A stretch of 64,000 bases of DNA from Duganella sp. 1411 (GTDB taxonomy: Bacteria; Pseudomonadota; Gammaproteobacteria; Burkholderiales; Burkholderiaceae_D), in the NCBI RefSeq assembly GCF_017833525.1, contig NZ_JAFICD010000001.1, positions 434,001 to 498,000 on the forward strand. Reading direction: 5' to 3'. Shown in pieces: positions 49,365-57,452 of the stretch. Position numbers and translations under genes: made by a program. Positions within the stretch are counted from its first letter, which is position 1, and each line of letters starts with the position of its first letter. The notes under the pieces were generated by a model. That model searched no databases. It was not told the DNA's origin and saw only the letters and a list, made by a program, of their open reading frames with translations.

Positions 49365-50105
49365 CTATTTTTTGCTCTTCTTCGCGCCGATCACCTTGTT
49401 CAGCTTGCCGATGACGTCGTCGGAAACGTCCTTGCTGCACATGATGTAGCGGTCGTCGCCGACGGGCACGTCCGGCATCTTGATCTGCTTGAAGTTGCCC
49501 GCGCCGATGCCGGACTGCTCCACCAGATAGCTTGCCTCCTCTTCGGACGCGAACATGAAGTCGACCGAATTGGCGTTGACCAGTTGCAGCATCTGGGTCG
49601 AGGTGCCGTTCGATTTGGTTTGCGCGGCCTTCACCTTGTCCAGCGCGGCGTCGATGTACGGGCCGTAGGTGAAGTTTTCCTTGACCAGCACGCGCACGCC
49701 CTTGGTCGCCAGGATATCGCCGAGCTTGGCGTTATCGCCGGCGGCGAACTTGGGATTGGCGATGATCACGGTCGGCTTGTCGCGATAAATCGGTTTGGTG
49801 AATTTGGCGAACTGCTCGCGCTCGGCCGTCTTGTACCAGCCGATCGCGCAGTTCTGTCCGCCTTCCTTGATCACCACCAGTTGACGGTTCGGCGGAACCT
49901 TGCTCCACGCGACGTCGATGCCGGCGGCACGGAAGGCCTCGGCCGCAGGCGTGCCGGTCAGGCCGCTGGCCGATCCGTCGGCGCCCGCCACCAGGTAGGG
50001 CGGGCGGTCGTTGAAACTCAGGGTGATCTTGTCGTCGGCCATGGCGAGCACCGGCGCCAGCATCGACAGGCAGGCGAACAGGCGGCTGAAAGAATGGTGT
50101 TTCAT
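49365..50105 (-). CDS. Periplasmic solute-binding-like protein, first copy
   Basis: A 246-residue exported protein with family-3 solute-binding fold features. The signal peptide ends APVLAMADD, then ITLSFNDRPPYLVAGADGSASGLTGTPAAEAF, CAIGWYKTAEREQFAKFTKPIYRDKPTVIIAN, and YIMCSKDVSDDVIGKLNKVIG close to the C-terminus. The Lys-rich tail (GAKKSKK) is absent from the second copy. It is probably co-transcribed with the porin upstream (12-bp gap) and the second binding protein downstream (5-bp gap). The ligand is not evident; no permease genes accompany it. Confidence 0.82.
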   Translation of the reverse strand: MKHHSFSRLFACLSMLAPVLAMADDKITLSFNDRPPYLVAGADGSASGLTGTPAAEAFRAAGIDVAWSKVPPNRQLVVIKEGGQNCAIGWYKTAEREQFAKFTKPIYRDKPTVIIANPKFAAGDNAKLGDILATKGVRVLVKENFTYGPYIDAALDKVKAAQTKSNGTSTQMLQLVNANSVDFMFASEEEASYLVEQSGIGAGNFKQIKMPDVPVGDDRYIMCSKDVSDDVIGKLNKVIGAKKSKK

Positions 50106-50117
50106 GATGGTGTCCGA

Positions 50118-51152
50118 TCAAAATTTGTGGAAGATGCCAACGCCGTAGAAATTGACCGACGTCGCGGCCGCGCGGCGCGACAGATCCGCGTAAAGATAGG
50201 TGCGGGTCGACAGGTTGTATTCATAACCGACACTGGTTTGCTTGGTCTTGGCGAGGCCGTCCGGCGACTTCTGGCCATAGCCCGCGAGGATCGTGCCCAG
50301 GCCGACGTTCCAGTTCAGGCCGGTCACCCAGGCTTTGGTGTCGTAATTGGTGGCCATGGTGTGGCTTTGATCCTGCTTCTGATACGAGGCAACCAGCTTG
50401 ACGTCCGGATTGGCCTGGACCGAGCCGGCGACCGACCACAAGGTGGTCTCGGCCGCGTTGCGCTCGTAGGCCAGCATGGCGCCGAAGATACCGCCCCGGT
50501 AGGTGCCCGACACGGAATAGGGATTCGATTCGAGCGTGGCGTTGGCCGGATACTGTGGCTTGGCGGTGGTGCCGCGGCCGACGATGACCGGATTGCCGTT
50601 GGCTTCCTTGGTGGCGACCGTCACGTTGAGCTGGAAACCGCCTTTCTCGGGCGTGTTGTAGAACACCGCGTTCGACCAGCGGTTGGCCGACGAGCCGGCC
50701 GGATCGAGCGGCTGGCTGTTGTAGCCGGCCACCGTCAGATCGGTCTGGAAGCCGGCGGTGCTGGGCACGCCGCGCCACGGCTCGAACGCGCTCGACGAGT
50801 CCTGCAGCGCGGTCAGGCCGCGACCGATGCGCACGGTACCGAAGGCGCCCTGCAGGCCGACCCGGCTCTGGCCCTGGAACAGCGGGCGCGTTTTCCCCTC
50901 GACGGTGCCGATGTCCGGGTCGTAGCGGATCTCCAGCTGGAACAATGCCTTGAGGTCGCCGCCGAGGTCTTCGACGCCCTTGAAGCCGAGCCGGTTATTG
51001 TCGCGCCTGCCGACGGCAAGCGTCGAGTCGCTGCGTTTGGAGACGCCGACATCGACGTTGCCGTAGACGGTGACGGAGGACTGCGCGGCGGCGTAGCCGG
51101 CGCTGAGGGCCATGAGGGAAAAACATGCTGCGGATGCGGTCGCTTTGTTCAT
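50118..51152 (-). CDS. Betaproteobacterial general porin (trimeric, OmpC-like)
   Basis: A 344-residue outer-membrane beta-barrel of the Gram-negative porin family typical of Burkholderiales. The mature start SSVTVYGNVDVGVSKRSDS is diagnostic, as are NRLGFKGVEDLGGDLKALFQLE, FQGQSRVGLQGAFGTVRIGRG and the C-terminal Phe (VGIFHKF) needed for BAM assembly. The signal peptide ends SAGYAAAQ. Start ATG at 51152; a GTG four codons upstream is in frame. It heads a leftward unit with two periplasmic binding proteins, which suggests a shared uptake or sensing task for a small solute. Confidence 0.92.
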   Translation of the reverse strand: MNKATASAACFSLMALSAGYAAAQSSVTVYGNVDVGVSKRSDSTLAVGRRDNNRLGFKGVEDLGGDLKALFQLEIRYDPDIGTVEGKTRPLFQGQSRVGLQGAFGTVRIGRGLTALQDSSSAFEPWRGVPSTAGFQTDLTVAGYNSQPLDPAGSSANRWSNAVFYNTPEKGGFQLNVTVATKEANGNPVIVGRGTTAKPQYPANATLESNPYSVSGTYRGGIFGAMLAYERNAAETTLWSVAGSVQANPDVKLVASYQKQDQSHTMATNYDTKAWVTGLNWNVGLGTILAGYGQKSPDGLAKTKQTSVGYEYNLSTRTYLYADLSRRAAATSVNFYGVGIFHKF

Positions 51153-51598
51153 ATCGTATCTCACCTGTACTGGTGGTTGCTGGAAAGGGGGCTGCGGTCG
51201 CCACGCGCTCGGGGTGGCTGTCTGAGTGTCTCTTCCGGCGGTTTTGCGGCCTTGAAAGTGGCTTCAGCATAAAACGACGGCCTGACGTGCTGGGGGGATT
51301 TCGTTCCTGCGGGCACCAATTTCTTGGAATAGTGTATCTTTGTGTTGCCGCGAGGATACAAGTCGGCTTGCAAGATTTATCGATCCGCAACGAAGCGCGG
51401 GGCGTTGACATGGCAAAACAATGGAGGTTAGACTTCGTTAATATCTATTAACTTAAACTAAATATTTTCTTAATGTCCGGCGTGCGACGCGGCCCAGCGT
51501 CGCTACAGTCGGGCAAAGGCGCGACCCAAAAGGTCTTGAATATATAAAAAACCATGGGCGTGACGCCCGACCGATAACAAGAATTGATTGGAGACTTG
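51153..51598. promoter_or_regulatory. Divergent control region between porin and GH27
   Basis: About 445 bp without a gene, AT-rich between about 51,400 and 51,570. It contains a TTGACA near 51,406 and, closer to the GH27 gene, the run TATATAAAAAA at 51,541-51,551. A perfect palindrome lies at 51556-51568. The region must hold promoters for both directions; I cannot assign them with confidence. Confidence 0.4.
51556..51568. promoter_or_regulatory. Palindrome upstream of GH27
   Basis: GGGCGT-G-ACGCCC, a perfect 13-bp palindrome 30 bp before the ATG of the alpha-galactosidase gene and just downstream of an AT-rich TATATAAA stretch. Position fits a repressor operator; the binding protein is unknown. 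Confidence 0.4.
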
Positions 51599-53521
51599 AT
51601 GCAAGAGAAAACGAGTTCGCGCTGGTGCCGCCTGGTGTTGTTACCCCTGTGCCTGGCGATGGCATCCACGTACGCGGCGACCGACCCGCTGGCCCCGACG
51701 GCGCGCTGGAGCGCCTACACCGCCGGCCGCGCGTCGACACCGCCGATGGGCTGGAGCAGCTGGAACGCGTTCGGCACCGATATCGACGAGGCGAAGATCC
51801 TCGGCTCGGCCCAGCGCATCGTCGACAGCGGCCTGGCCGCCAAAGGCTACCGCTACGTCAACATCGATGACGGCTGGATCACGCGCCGCGAGATCCCCAG
51901 CGGCCGGCTGGTGATACGGGCCGACCGTTTTCCTTCCTCCGTCACCGGCGGCGGCAGCAGCTTCCGTCCGTTGACCGACAAGCTGCACGCGATGGGGCTC
52001 AAGGCCGGCATCTACTCCGATCTTGGCCGTAACACCTGTTCCCAGGCCTATTCCAGCGATAGCAGCGACCTCCCCAAGGGCAGCGTGCTGGAGCGGGAAG
52101 TGGGACTGTACGGCCATATCGATCAGGACCTTGCGCTGTTTTTCGGCGACTGGGGTTTCGACTTCATCAAGGTCGACGGCTGCGGCCTGCGCGCTTATGG
52201 CGCCGACAGTCCGAAAGTGCGCTCCGGCGAGTACCGCGCGCTGGCGCCGGTGCTGGACCTGGAATCGGTGACCCGCTCCGACATTCCGGCGGTACAGGCG
52301 GAATTCACGCAGATTGACGCGGCGCTCAAGCGCCACCGGCCCGATGGCGACTTCCTGCTGTCGCTGTGCGTCTGGGGCGCCGCCGACGTGCGCGCGTGGG
52401 GCAAAAACTACGGCAACCTCTCGCGCACCAGCGACGACATCCGGCCCTCGTGGACCCGCATGCTCAGTAATTTCGACAGCGCGGCAAGGCGCGAGCTGTA
52501 TGGACATCCGGGCAGCTGGAACGATCCGGACATGCTGTTCATCGGCGCCGGCGACTTCGACGCCGATCACCTGGTGGAAGCAAAATCGCATTTCGCCCTG
52601 TGGGCCATGTTGAACGCGCCGTTGATGACGGGCGCCGACTTGAGGAAGACGCCGCAGCCGCTGATGGACATCTTCGGCAATGCCGACATCATCGCCGTCA
52701 ACCAGGACCCGGCCGGCAACCAGGCGACGCTCGCCTATGACACCGACGATGTGCAAGTTCTGGTCAAGCCGCTGGCCTCGGGGCAAAAGGCGGTCGCCAT
52801 CTTCAACCGCGGCTTCGCGCCGTTCGACGTCGACCTGACCGCCGAGCAGCTGAAGTTGCGCAAGGATGCGCCGGTCACGCTGACCGATCTCTGGACCAAG
52901 GCCGACGCCACCTTCACCAACGAGACCAAGCTGCGCGTGGCGCCGCGCGAGACGCGGATCTTCCGCGTGCAGGGTACGCGCGCGCTGGCGCAGGGCGTCT
53001 ATCTTTCGGAACAACCCGGCAGCGTGAATCCGGCGGTCGATGGCGTGACCACGCCGCAGGCCGACCCCACGATCTTCCGCTCGTCGGGCGGATGGACCGG
53101 CACCAAGGGGGCGGGCGAACGGCCGATGTACGCGGGCTGGGGCGGCGCGCGCGCCGACAGCACCCCCTACGGCCAGACGCTGCGGATCGCCGGCACGACT
53201 TACGCGGCCGGCATCGGCGTGCTGGCCAATTCCCGGCTGGAAGTGCGCAATGCCGGCCATCGCCGCCTCAGCGCGCAGGTTGGCGTCGACGATTCCGCCC
53301 GCGATGCCACGCACGGCGTCACGTTCATGGTCTACGGCGACGGCAAGCTGCTGGCGAAGAGCAAACCGCTGCGCCGTGGCCAGCGCGCGCAAGCGTTGAG
53401 CGCCGATGTCGCCGGCGTCAAGGTGGTCGAGCTGGTGGCGCGCAGCGCGGCAAAGGACAACGAGCAGCTGCCGGTCAGCTGGGGCGACGCCGCGCTGCTA
53501 TCGTCCGGCCAGACCGACTAA
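51599..53521 (+). CDS. GH27 alpha-galactosidase with C-terminal NPCBM domain
   Basis: A 640-residue exported enzyme. The GH27 barrel starts TPPMGWSSWNAFGTDIDE and has YRYVNIDDGW, MGLKAGIYSDLG with a Cys (NTCSQ), the nucleophile in FIKVDGCG (Asp about 193), the acid/base Asp in RTSDDIRPSW (about 279-280) and WNDPDMLFIG. A beta-sandwich follows, then residues ~490-640 form an NPCBM domain (VDGVTTPQADPTIFRSSGG; YAAGIGVLANSRLEVRNAGHRRLSAQVGVDD), which binds galactosides. It removes terminal alpha-galactose from galactomannan or oligosaccharides. GGAG lies 6 bases before the ATG. A sialate-type esterase gene follows after 47 bp on the same strand. Confidence 0.93.
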   Translation: MQEKTSSRWCRLVLLPLCLAMASTYAATDPLAPTARWSAYTAGRASTPPMGWSSWNAFGTDIDEAKILGSAQRIVDSGLAAKGYRYVNIDDGWITRREIPSGRLVIRADRFPSSVTGGGSSFRPLTDKLHAMGLKAGIYSDLGRNTCSQAYSSDSSDLPKGSVLEREVGLYGHIDQDLALFFGDWGFDFIKVDGCGLRAYGADSPKVRSGEYRALAPVLDLESVTRSDIPAVQAEFTQIDAALKRHRPDGDFLLSLCVWGAADVRAWGKNYGNLSRTSDDIRPSWTRMLSNFDSAARRELYGHPGSWNDPDMLFIGAGDFDADHLVEAKSHFALWAMLNAPLMTGADLRKTPQPLMDIFGNADIIAVNQDPAGNQATLAYDTDDVQVLVKPLASGQKAVAIFNRGFAPFDVDLTAEQLKLRKDAPVTLTDLWTKADATFTNETKLRVAPRETRIFRVQGTRALAQGVYLSEQPGSVNPAVDGVTTPQADPTIFRSSGGWTGTKGAGERPMYAGWGGARADSTPYGQTLRIAGTTYAAGIGVLANSRLEVRNAGHRRLSAQVGVDDSARDATHGVTFMVYGDGKLLAKSKPLRRGQRAQALSADVAGVKVVELVARSAAKDNEQLPVSWGDAALLSSGQTD

Positions 53522-53568
53522 TCCGCCGCGCGACCATACACGCATCGATACCGACAACGAGAGAACTC

Positions 53569-55530
53569 ATGATCAAGACAACACGCATCGCCGCGCCTTT
53601 GTTGGCGCTCGCCGCCGGGGGCGCCTGCCTGCCCGCGCACGCGGCCGAACTTGGGCTGGCCCGCATCTTTTCCGACCACGCCGTGCTGCAGCGCGACCAA
53701 CCCGTCGCCGTGTGGGGCACCGCCGGCGCGGGGCGCAAGGTCGCCGTCACGCTGGATGGCCAAACGGTCAACGGCAGCGCGGACGCGCAGGGCAAATGGC
53801 GGGTCCAACTACCGCCGCGCCGCGCGGGCGGACCGTACACGCTGTCGGTGACGTCGGAAGGGCGGACGGTCAGCCGCGCCGACATCCTGGTCGGCGACGT
53901 CTATCTGTGCTCCGGCCAGTCGAACATGGAATTCGCGCAGCGCGAGTCGACCAACGCCATGGGCGCCACGTACAGCGCCGCCAACGACAAGCTGCGCTTC
54001 CTGAACGTGGAAAAGAACAGCGCGGCGACGGCGCAGGATGACCTGCCGGGCCCCGTCGAGTGGAAGGTCGCGGCGCCGGACACCATCGGCGGCGCCTCCG
54101 CCGTGTGCTACTACATGGCGCGCTCGCTGCAGGGTAGCTACAAGGTGCCGGTGGGCTTCGTCAACGCCAGCTGGGGCGGCACGACGATCCAGAGCTGGAT
54201 CGCCGGCGAATCGCTGCGCACCCTCGGCGACTACCGTGTCGGCGTCGAAGCCGTCGCGCAGTTCGGCGCCGATCCGGCCGCCGGCATGCGCGCCGAGGAG
54301 GTCCGCAACGAGACGTGGTGGCGCGCGCACGACCCGGCGGCGGCCGCGCAGCGGGCCTGGATCGCGCCCGATTTCGACGACAGCGCGTGGGCCAGCGTCA
54401 CGCCGGCCGGCTCGTGGAAGGACAGCGGCCTGGCCGGCTTCAAGGATTTCGACGGCGTGGCGTGGTACCGCACCACCGTCACGCTGACGGAGGATCAGGC
54501 CAAGGCCGCCAACATGCTGCGTCTGGGCCCGGTCGACACCTACGACAGCACCTGGGTCAACGGCCAGCGCGTGGGCGGCGGCGCGGTGCCCTGGGTCTGG
54601 CGCGCCTACGCCGTGCCGGCCGGAGTGTTCAAGCCGGGCCGCAACGTGATCGCCATGCGCGTGCTGAGCGGAGGGCAGGGCGGCGGCCTGTCGGGCCAGC
54701 CGGCCAACCGCCAGATCGTCATGCGGGACGGCCAGACGATCCCGCTGCCGGCCGCGTGGAAGGTCCAGCGCGGCAGCGCGTTGAAAGGACTGGCGGTGCC
54801 GGCGACGCCGTGGGACGTCCCCACGAGCCTGACGACGCTGTACAACGGCATGATCGCGCCGCTGGTGGGCTACAAGTTCAAGCTGGCGGCGTGGTACCAG
54901 GGCGAATCGAACGCGGGCGCGGCGCAGGAATACCGCGCGCTGCTGCCGCTGTTGATGCGCGACTGGCGCCAGCGCTTCGGCCAGCCGGCGTTGCCGTTCG
55001 TCGTCGCGCAGTTGCCGCAGTTCGGCGCCGCTGCGAAAGCCCCCTTGCAGTCCGGCTGGGCGGAGCTGCGCGACGCCCAGGCCGACGCCGTGGCGCACGA
55101 TCCGCACGCGGGGCTGGCCGTCACGCTCGACGTCGGCGACCGCTTCGACATCCACCCGACCCAGAAGACGGTGGTCGGCGAGCGCCTGGCGCGCGCGGCG
55201 CGGGCCGTCGCGTACGGCGACAAGACGGCGCCCGGCAGTCCGTACGCGGTGTCGGCGCGGCGCGCCGGCGGCGATATCGTCGTCGCGTTCAAGGATACCG
55301 GTGGCGGCCTGGCCACGTATTCGTCGGACCGCGCGATCGCCTTCGAGGTGTGCGCGGGCGCGGCCTGCCGCTTTGCCGACGCGCGCGTGGCCGGCGATAC
55401 GGTCGTGCTGCCCGGCGCCGGCGCGCCCGACGTCACGCGCGTGCGCTACGCGTGGGCCGATTCGCCGTTCGTCAACCTGTTCAGCGGTGACGACCTGCCG
55501 GCCGCGCCGTTCCAGCTCGAGGTGCGTTGA
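53569..55530 (+). CDS. Sialate O-acetylesterase-type carbohydrate esterase
   Basis: A 653-residue exported SGNH-fold esterase of the SASA family. After the signal peptide (LPAHAAELGLARIFSDHAVLQRDQPVAVWG) come an Ig-like N-domain and the catalytic block LCSGQSNMEF with the nucleophile Ser about residue 118. Mid-protein is an inserted galactose-binding-like beta-sandwich (WIAPDFDDSAWASVTPAGSWKDSG to RNVIAMRVLSG, about 260-370). The second half has YQGESNAG, then DIHPTQK with the Asp527/His529 pair. Homologues deacetylate sialic acids, or in plant-polymer loci acetylated xylan and xyloglucan; here the latter is more likely given GH27, GH74 and GH5. It follows GH27 by 47 bp and is probably co-transcribed. 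Confidence 0.9.
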   Translation: MIKTTRIAAPLLALAAGGACLPAHAAELGLARIFSDHAVLQRDQPVAVWGTAGAGRKVAVTLDGQTVNGSADAQGKWRVQLPPRRAGGPYTLSVTSEGRTVSRADILVGDVYLCSGQSNMEFAQRESTNAMGATYSAANDKLRFLNVEKNSAATAQDDLPGPVEWKVAAPDTIGGASAVCYYMARSLQGSYKVPVGFVNASWGGTTIQSWIAGESLRTLGDYRVGVEAVAQFGADPAAGMRAEEVRNETWWRAHDPAAAAQRAWIAPDFDDSAWASVTPAGSWKDSGLAGFKDFDGVAWYRTTVTLTEDQAKAANMLRLGPVDTYDSTWVNGQRVGGGAVPWVWRAYAVPAGVFKPGRNVIAMRVLSGGQGGGLSGQPANRQIVMRDGQTIPLPAAWKVQRGSALKGLAVPATPWDVPTSLTTLYNGMIAPLVGYKFKLAAWYQGESNAGAAQEYRALLPLLMRDWRQRFGQPALPFVVAQLPQFGAAAKAPLQSGWAELRDAQADAVAHDPHAGLAVTLDVGDRFDIHPTQKTVVGERLARAARAVAYGDKTAPGSPYAVSARRAGGDIVVAFKDTGGGLATYSSDRAIAFEVCAGAACRFADARVAGDTVVLPGAGAPDVTRVRYAWADSPFVNLFSGDDLPAAPFQLEVR

Positions 55531-55551
55531 CGGCGCTTCGTTGGGCACCTC

Positions 55552-56445
55552 TCACCAGCCACCCGAGGCGCCATCCTCTATCAATTTCATGACGGTGCGC
55601 CCGGCAAGACTAAGATGGCCGTGGCGCGACATGGCCAAGGCGATGTGGCGTGACAATTCCGGCTCCACCACGCGCGCCGCCTGCAGGCGCAATTCAACGT
55701 TGGCGCCGGCGATCGCATACGGCCCCAGCAGCGCATAAATGCCGCCATCGCTGACGATCCTCGTCTGCAGGGCCAGCGAATCGGCTTCGGCCGCCACATC
55801 GAGCACGAGGCCGCGCTCGGCAGCGAGCTGGTCGAGCCGGTCGCGCCAGGAGTTGGGGCGGCAGAACAGCACCAGCGGCAGCCGGTCCAAGACGTCGAAG
55901 CATACGCTCTCGGCGCGCGTCAGCGGATCGCCCGCCGGTCCCACCAGAAATGTCGGCACGCGCGACAAATAAATGTCGCCGTGGTTGGGTGTCGGGCTAT
56001 GCCGGTAGAGGATGGCCAGGTCGACGTCGCCGTTGTCCAGCCAGGTTTCAAGCTGGGCGCCTTGCCCCTCGCGTACGATCAGCTGGATCAGCGGATAGCG
56101 CTGTTTCAATCGATGGTAGAGCGCGCTGACCAGCGGATGGGCAGTCGACGGCAATATGCCCATGCGCACCGTGCCGACCGGCGTGCCGGCCGTGGCCTGA
56201 ATATCGTTGGCCAGCTGCTCGGTCTGCGTGATCCAGTTGCGGATGCGCGGCGCGATGCGGCGCCCTAGTTCTGTCAGCACCACGCCGCGCCCGGTGCGTT
56301 GGAACAGGCGGCCGCCACACGCGCGTTCCAGTTCGCCGATGCGGCGGCTGATATGCGGCTGCGTGGTCTCATGCGTGGCGGCCGCCTTGGTCAAGCTGCC
56401 GAGCTCACTGACGTCGATAAACAGTTTCCATGCCGAGTAATCCAC
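55552..56445 (-). CDS. LysR-family regulator of the hydantoinase-type operon
   Basis: A 297-residue LysR-type regulator: HTH DYSAWKLFIDVSELGSLTKAAATHETTQPHISRRIGELERACGGRLFQRTGRGV, then an effector domain. I start at a GTG at 56445 because GGAGGT lies directly upstream and the family typically opens MDYSAWKLF; the alternative ATG at 56505 adds 20 residues and has no good RBS. It is divergent from the FAH-hyuAB-cobW-MFS operon with about 130 bp between, making that operon its probable target. The intergenic gap includes GTAG-N6-CTAC (56509-56522), a candidate site. Target and inducer are inferred. Confidence 0.87.
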   Translation of the reverse strand: MDYSAWKLFIDVSELGSLTKAAATHETTQPHISRRIGELERACGGRLFQRTGRGVVLTELGRRIAPRIRNWITQTEQLANDIQATAGTPVGTVRMGILPSTAHPLVSALYHRLKQRYPLIQLIVREGQGAQLETWLDNGDVDLAILYRHSPTPNHGDIYLSRVPTFLVGPAGDPLTRAESVCFDVLDRLPLVLFCRPNSWRDRLDQLAAERGLVLDVAAEADSLALQTRIVSDGGIYALLGPYAIAGANVELRLQAARVVEPELSRHIALAMSRHGHLSLAGRTVMKLIEDGASGGW

Positions 56446-56577
56446 CGCACCTCCGTTATGCCTATTTGCGAATAGCTGAAATGTCGGAACGCTATCTTCT
56501 CGCATATCGTAGCATGTCCTACACTCATCCGTAGCACTGGTTCAGCCAGACCCCATCGAGAACAAAGGAGACATGTC

Positions 56578-57429
56578 ATGAAGTTAGTCGCATACGAACA
56601 TAACGGGATCGCCGCCTATGGCGTGCTGTCCGGCACGCAGATCACCGAGCCCGACGCCGGCACGCTGGCGCGCTATCCCGACATCCGCGCCGTGCTCGAC
56701 GCCCAGGCCCTGCCCGAGCTGGCCGCCGCCTTCGCCGGCAAGCCCGCCACGCTGGCGCTGTCGGACGTGCGCCTGTTGCCGCCGGTGGGCAATCCGCGCA
56801 AGATCTTCTGCGTCGGCCTCAATTACAAGTCGCACGTGGCCGAGACCAAACGGCCGGACGCGGTCCATCCGGCGATCTTCGTGCGCTTCGCCGACACGCT
56901 GATCGCCGACGGCGCGCCGATGCGCTTCCCGGGCGCCAAGTCGACGATGTTCGACTATGAAGGCGAGCTGGCGGTGGTGATCGGCAAGGGCGGCACCGAC
57001 ATCGCCGAAGCGGACGCGTTCGACCACATCGCCGGCTACGCTTGTTTCAACGACGGCACCGTGCGCGACTGGCAGCGCCACACCCACCAATGGACGCCGG
57101 GCAAGAACTTCGCCGACACCGGCGTGTTCGGCCCGGCGCTGGTCACGGCCGACGAGATCGCCGACATCACCGCGTCGCAATTGACGACGCGCCTCAACGG
57201 CCAGATCGTCCAGCAGGCGCCGATCTCCGACCTGATCTTCACCTTGCCCGTCATCATCGCCTATCTGTCGAGCTTTACCGCGCTCAATCCCGGCGACGTC
57301 ATCGCCACCGGCACGCCGGGCGGGGTGGGCGACCGCCGCGATCCGCCCGCCTACATGAAGCACGGCGACATCGTCGAAGTCGAGATCAGCGGTATCGGCC
57401 AGCTGCGCAACGCCGTGCAGGTCGTCTAA
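56578..57429 (+). CDS. Fumarylacetoacetate hydrolase (FAH) family protein
   Basis: A 283-residue cytoplasmic enzyme of the FAH superfamily, which cleave or hydrate 2-oxo / 2,4-dioxo acids using a divalent metal. The C-terminal FAH domain has IFCVGLNYKSHVAETKRPD, the metal ligands in FDYEGELAVVIGKGG, FNDGTVRDWQRHTHQWTPGKNFADTGVFGPAL and NPGDVIATGTPGGVGDRRDPP. The N-domain (first ~65 residues) is that of the YisK/2-hydroxyhepta-2,4-diene-1,7-dioate isomerase group. AAAGGAGAC precedes the ATG. It is first in the operon with hyuA, hyuB, a CxC protein, a CobW GTPase and an MFS importer. It is perhaps an acylpyruvase or a ureidoglycolate-lyase-like step; the substrate is unknown. Confidence 0.9.
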   Translation: MKLVAYEHNGIAAYGVLSGTQITEPDAGTLARYPDIRAVLDAQALPELAAAFAGKPATLALSDVRLLPPVGNPRKIFCVGLNYKSHVAETKRPDAVHPAIFVRFADTLIADGAPMRFPGAKSTMFDYEGELAVVIGKGGTDIAEADAFDHIAGYACFNDGTVRDWQRHTHQWTPGKNFADTGVFGPALVTADEIADITASQLTTRLNGQIVQQAPISDLIFTLPVIIAYLSSFTALNPGDVIATGTPGGVGDRRDPPAYMKHGDIVEVEISGIGQLRNAVQVV

Positions 57430-57452
57430 CTATCATCAACCGGAGACTGTCC

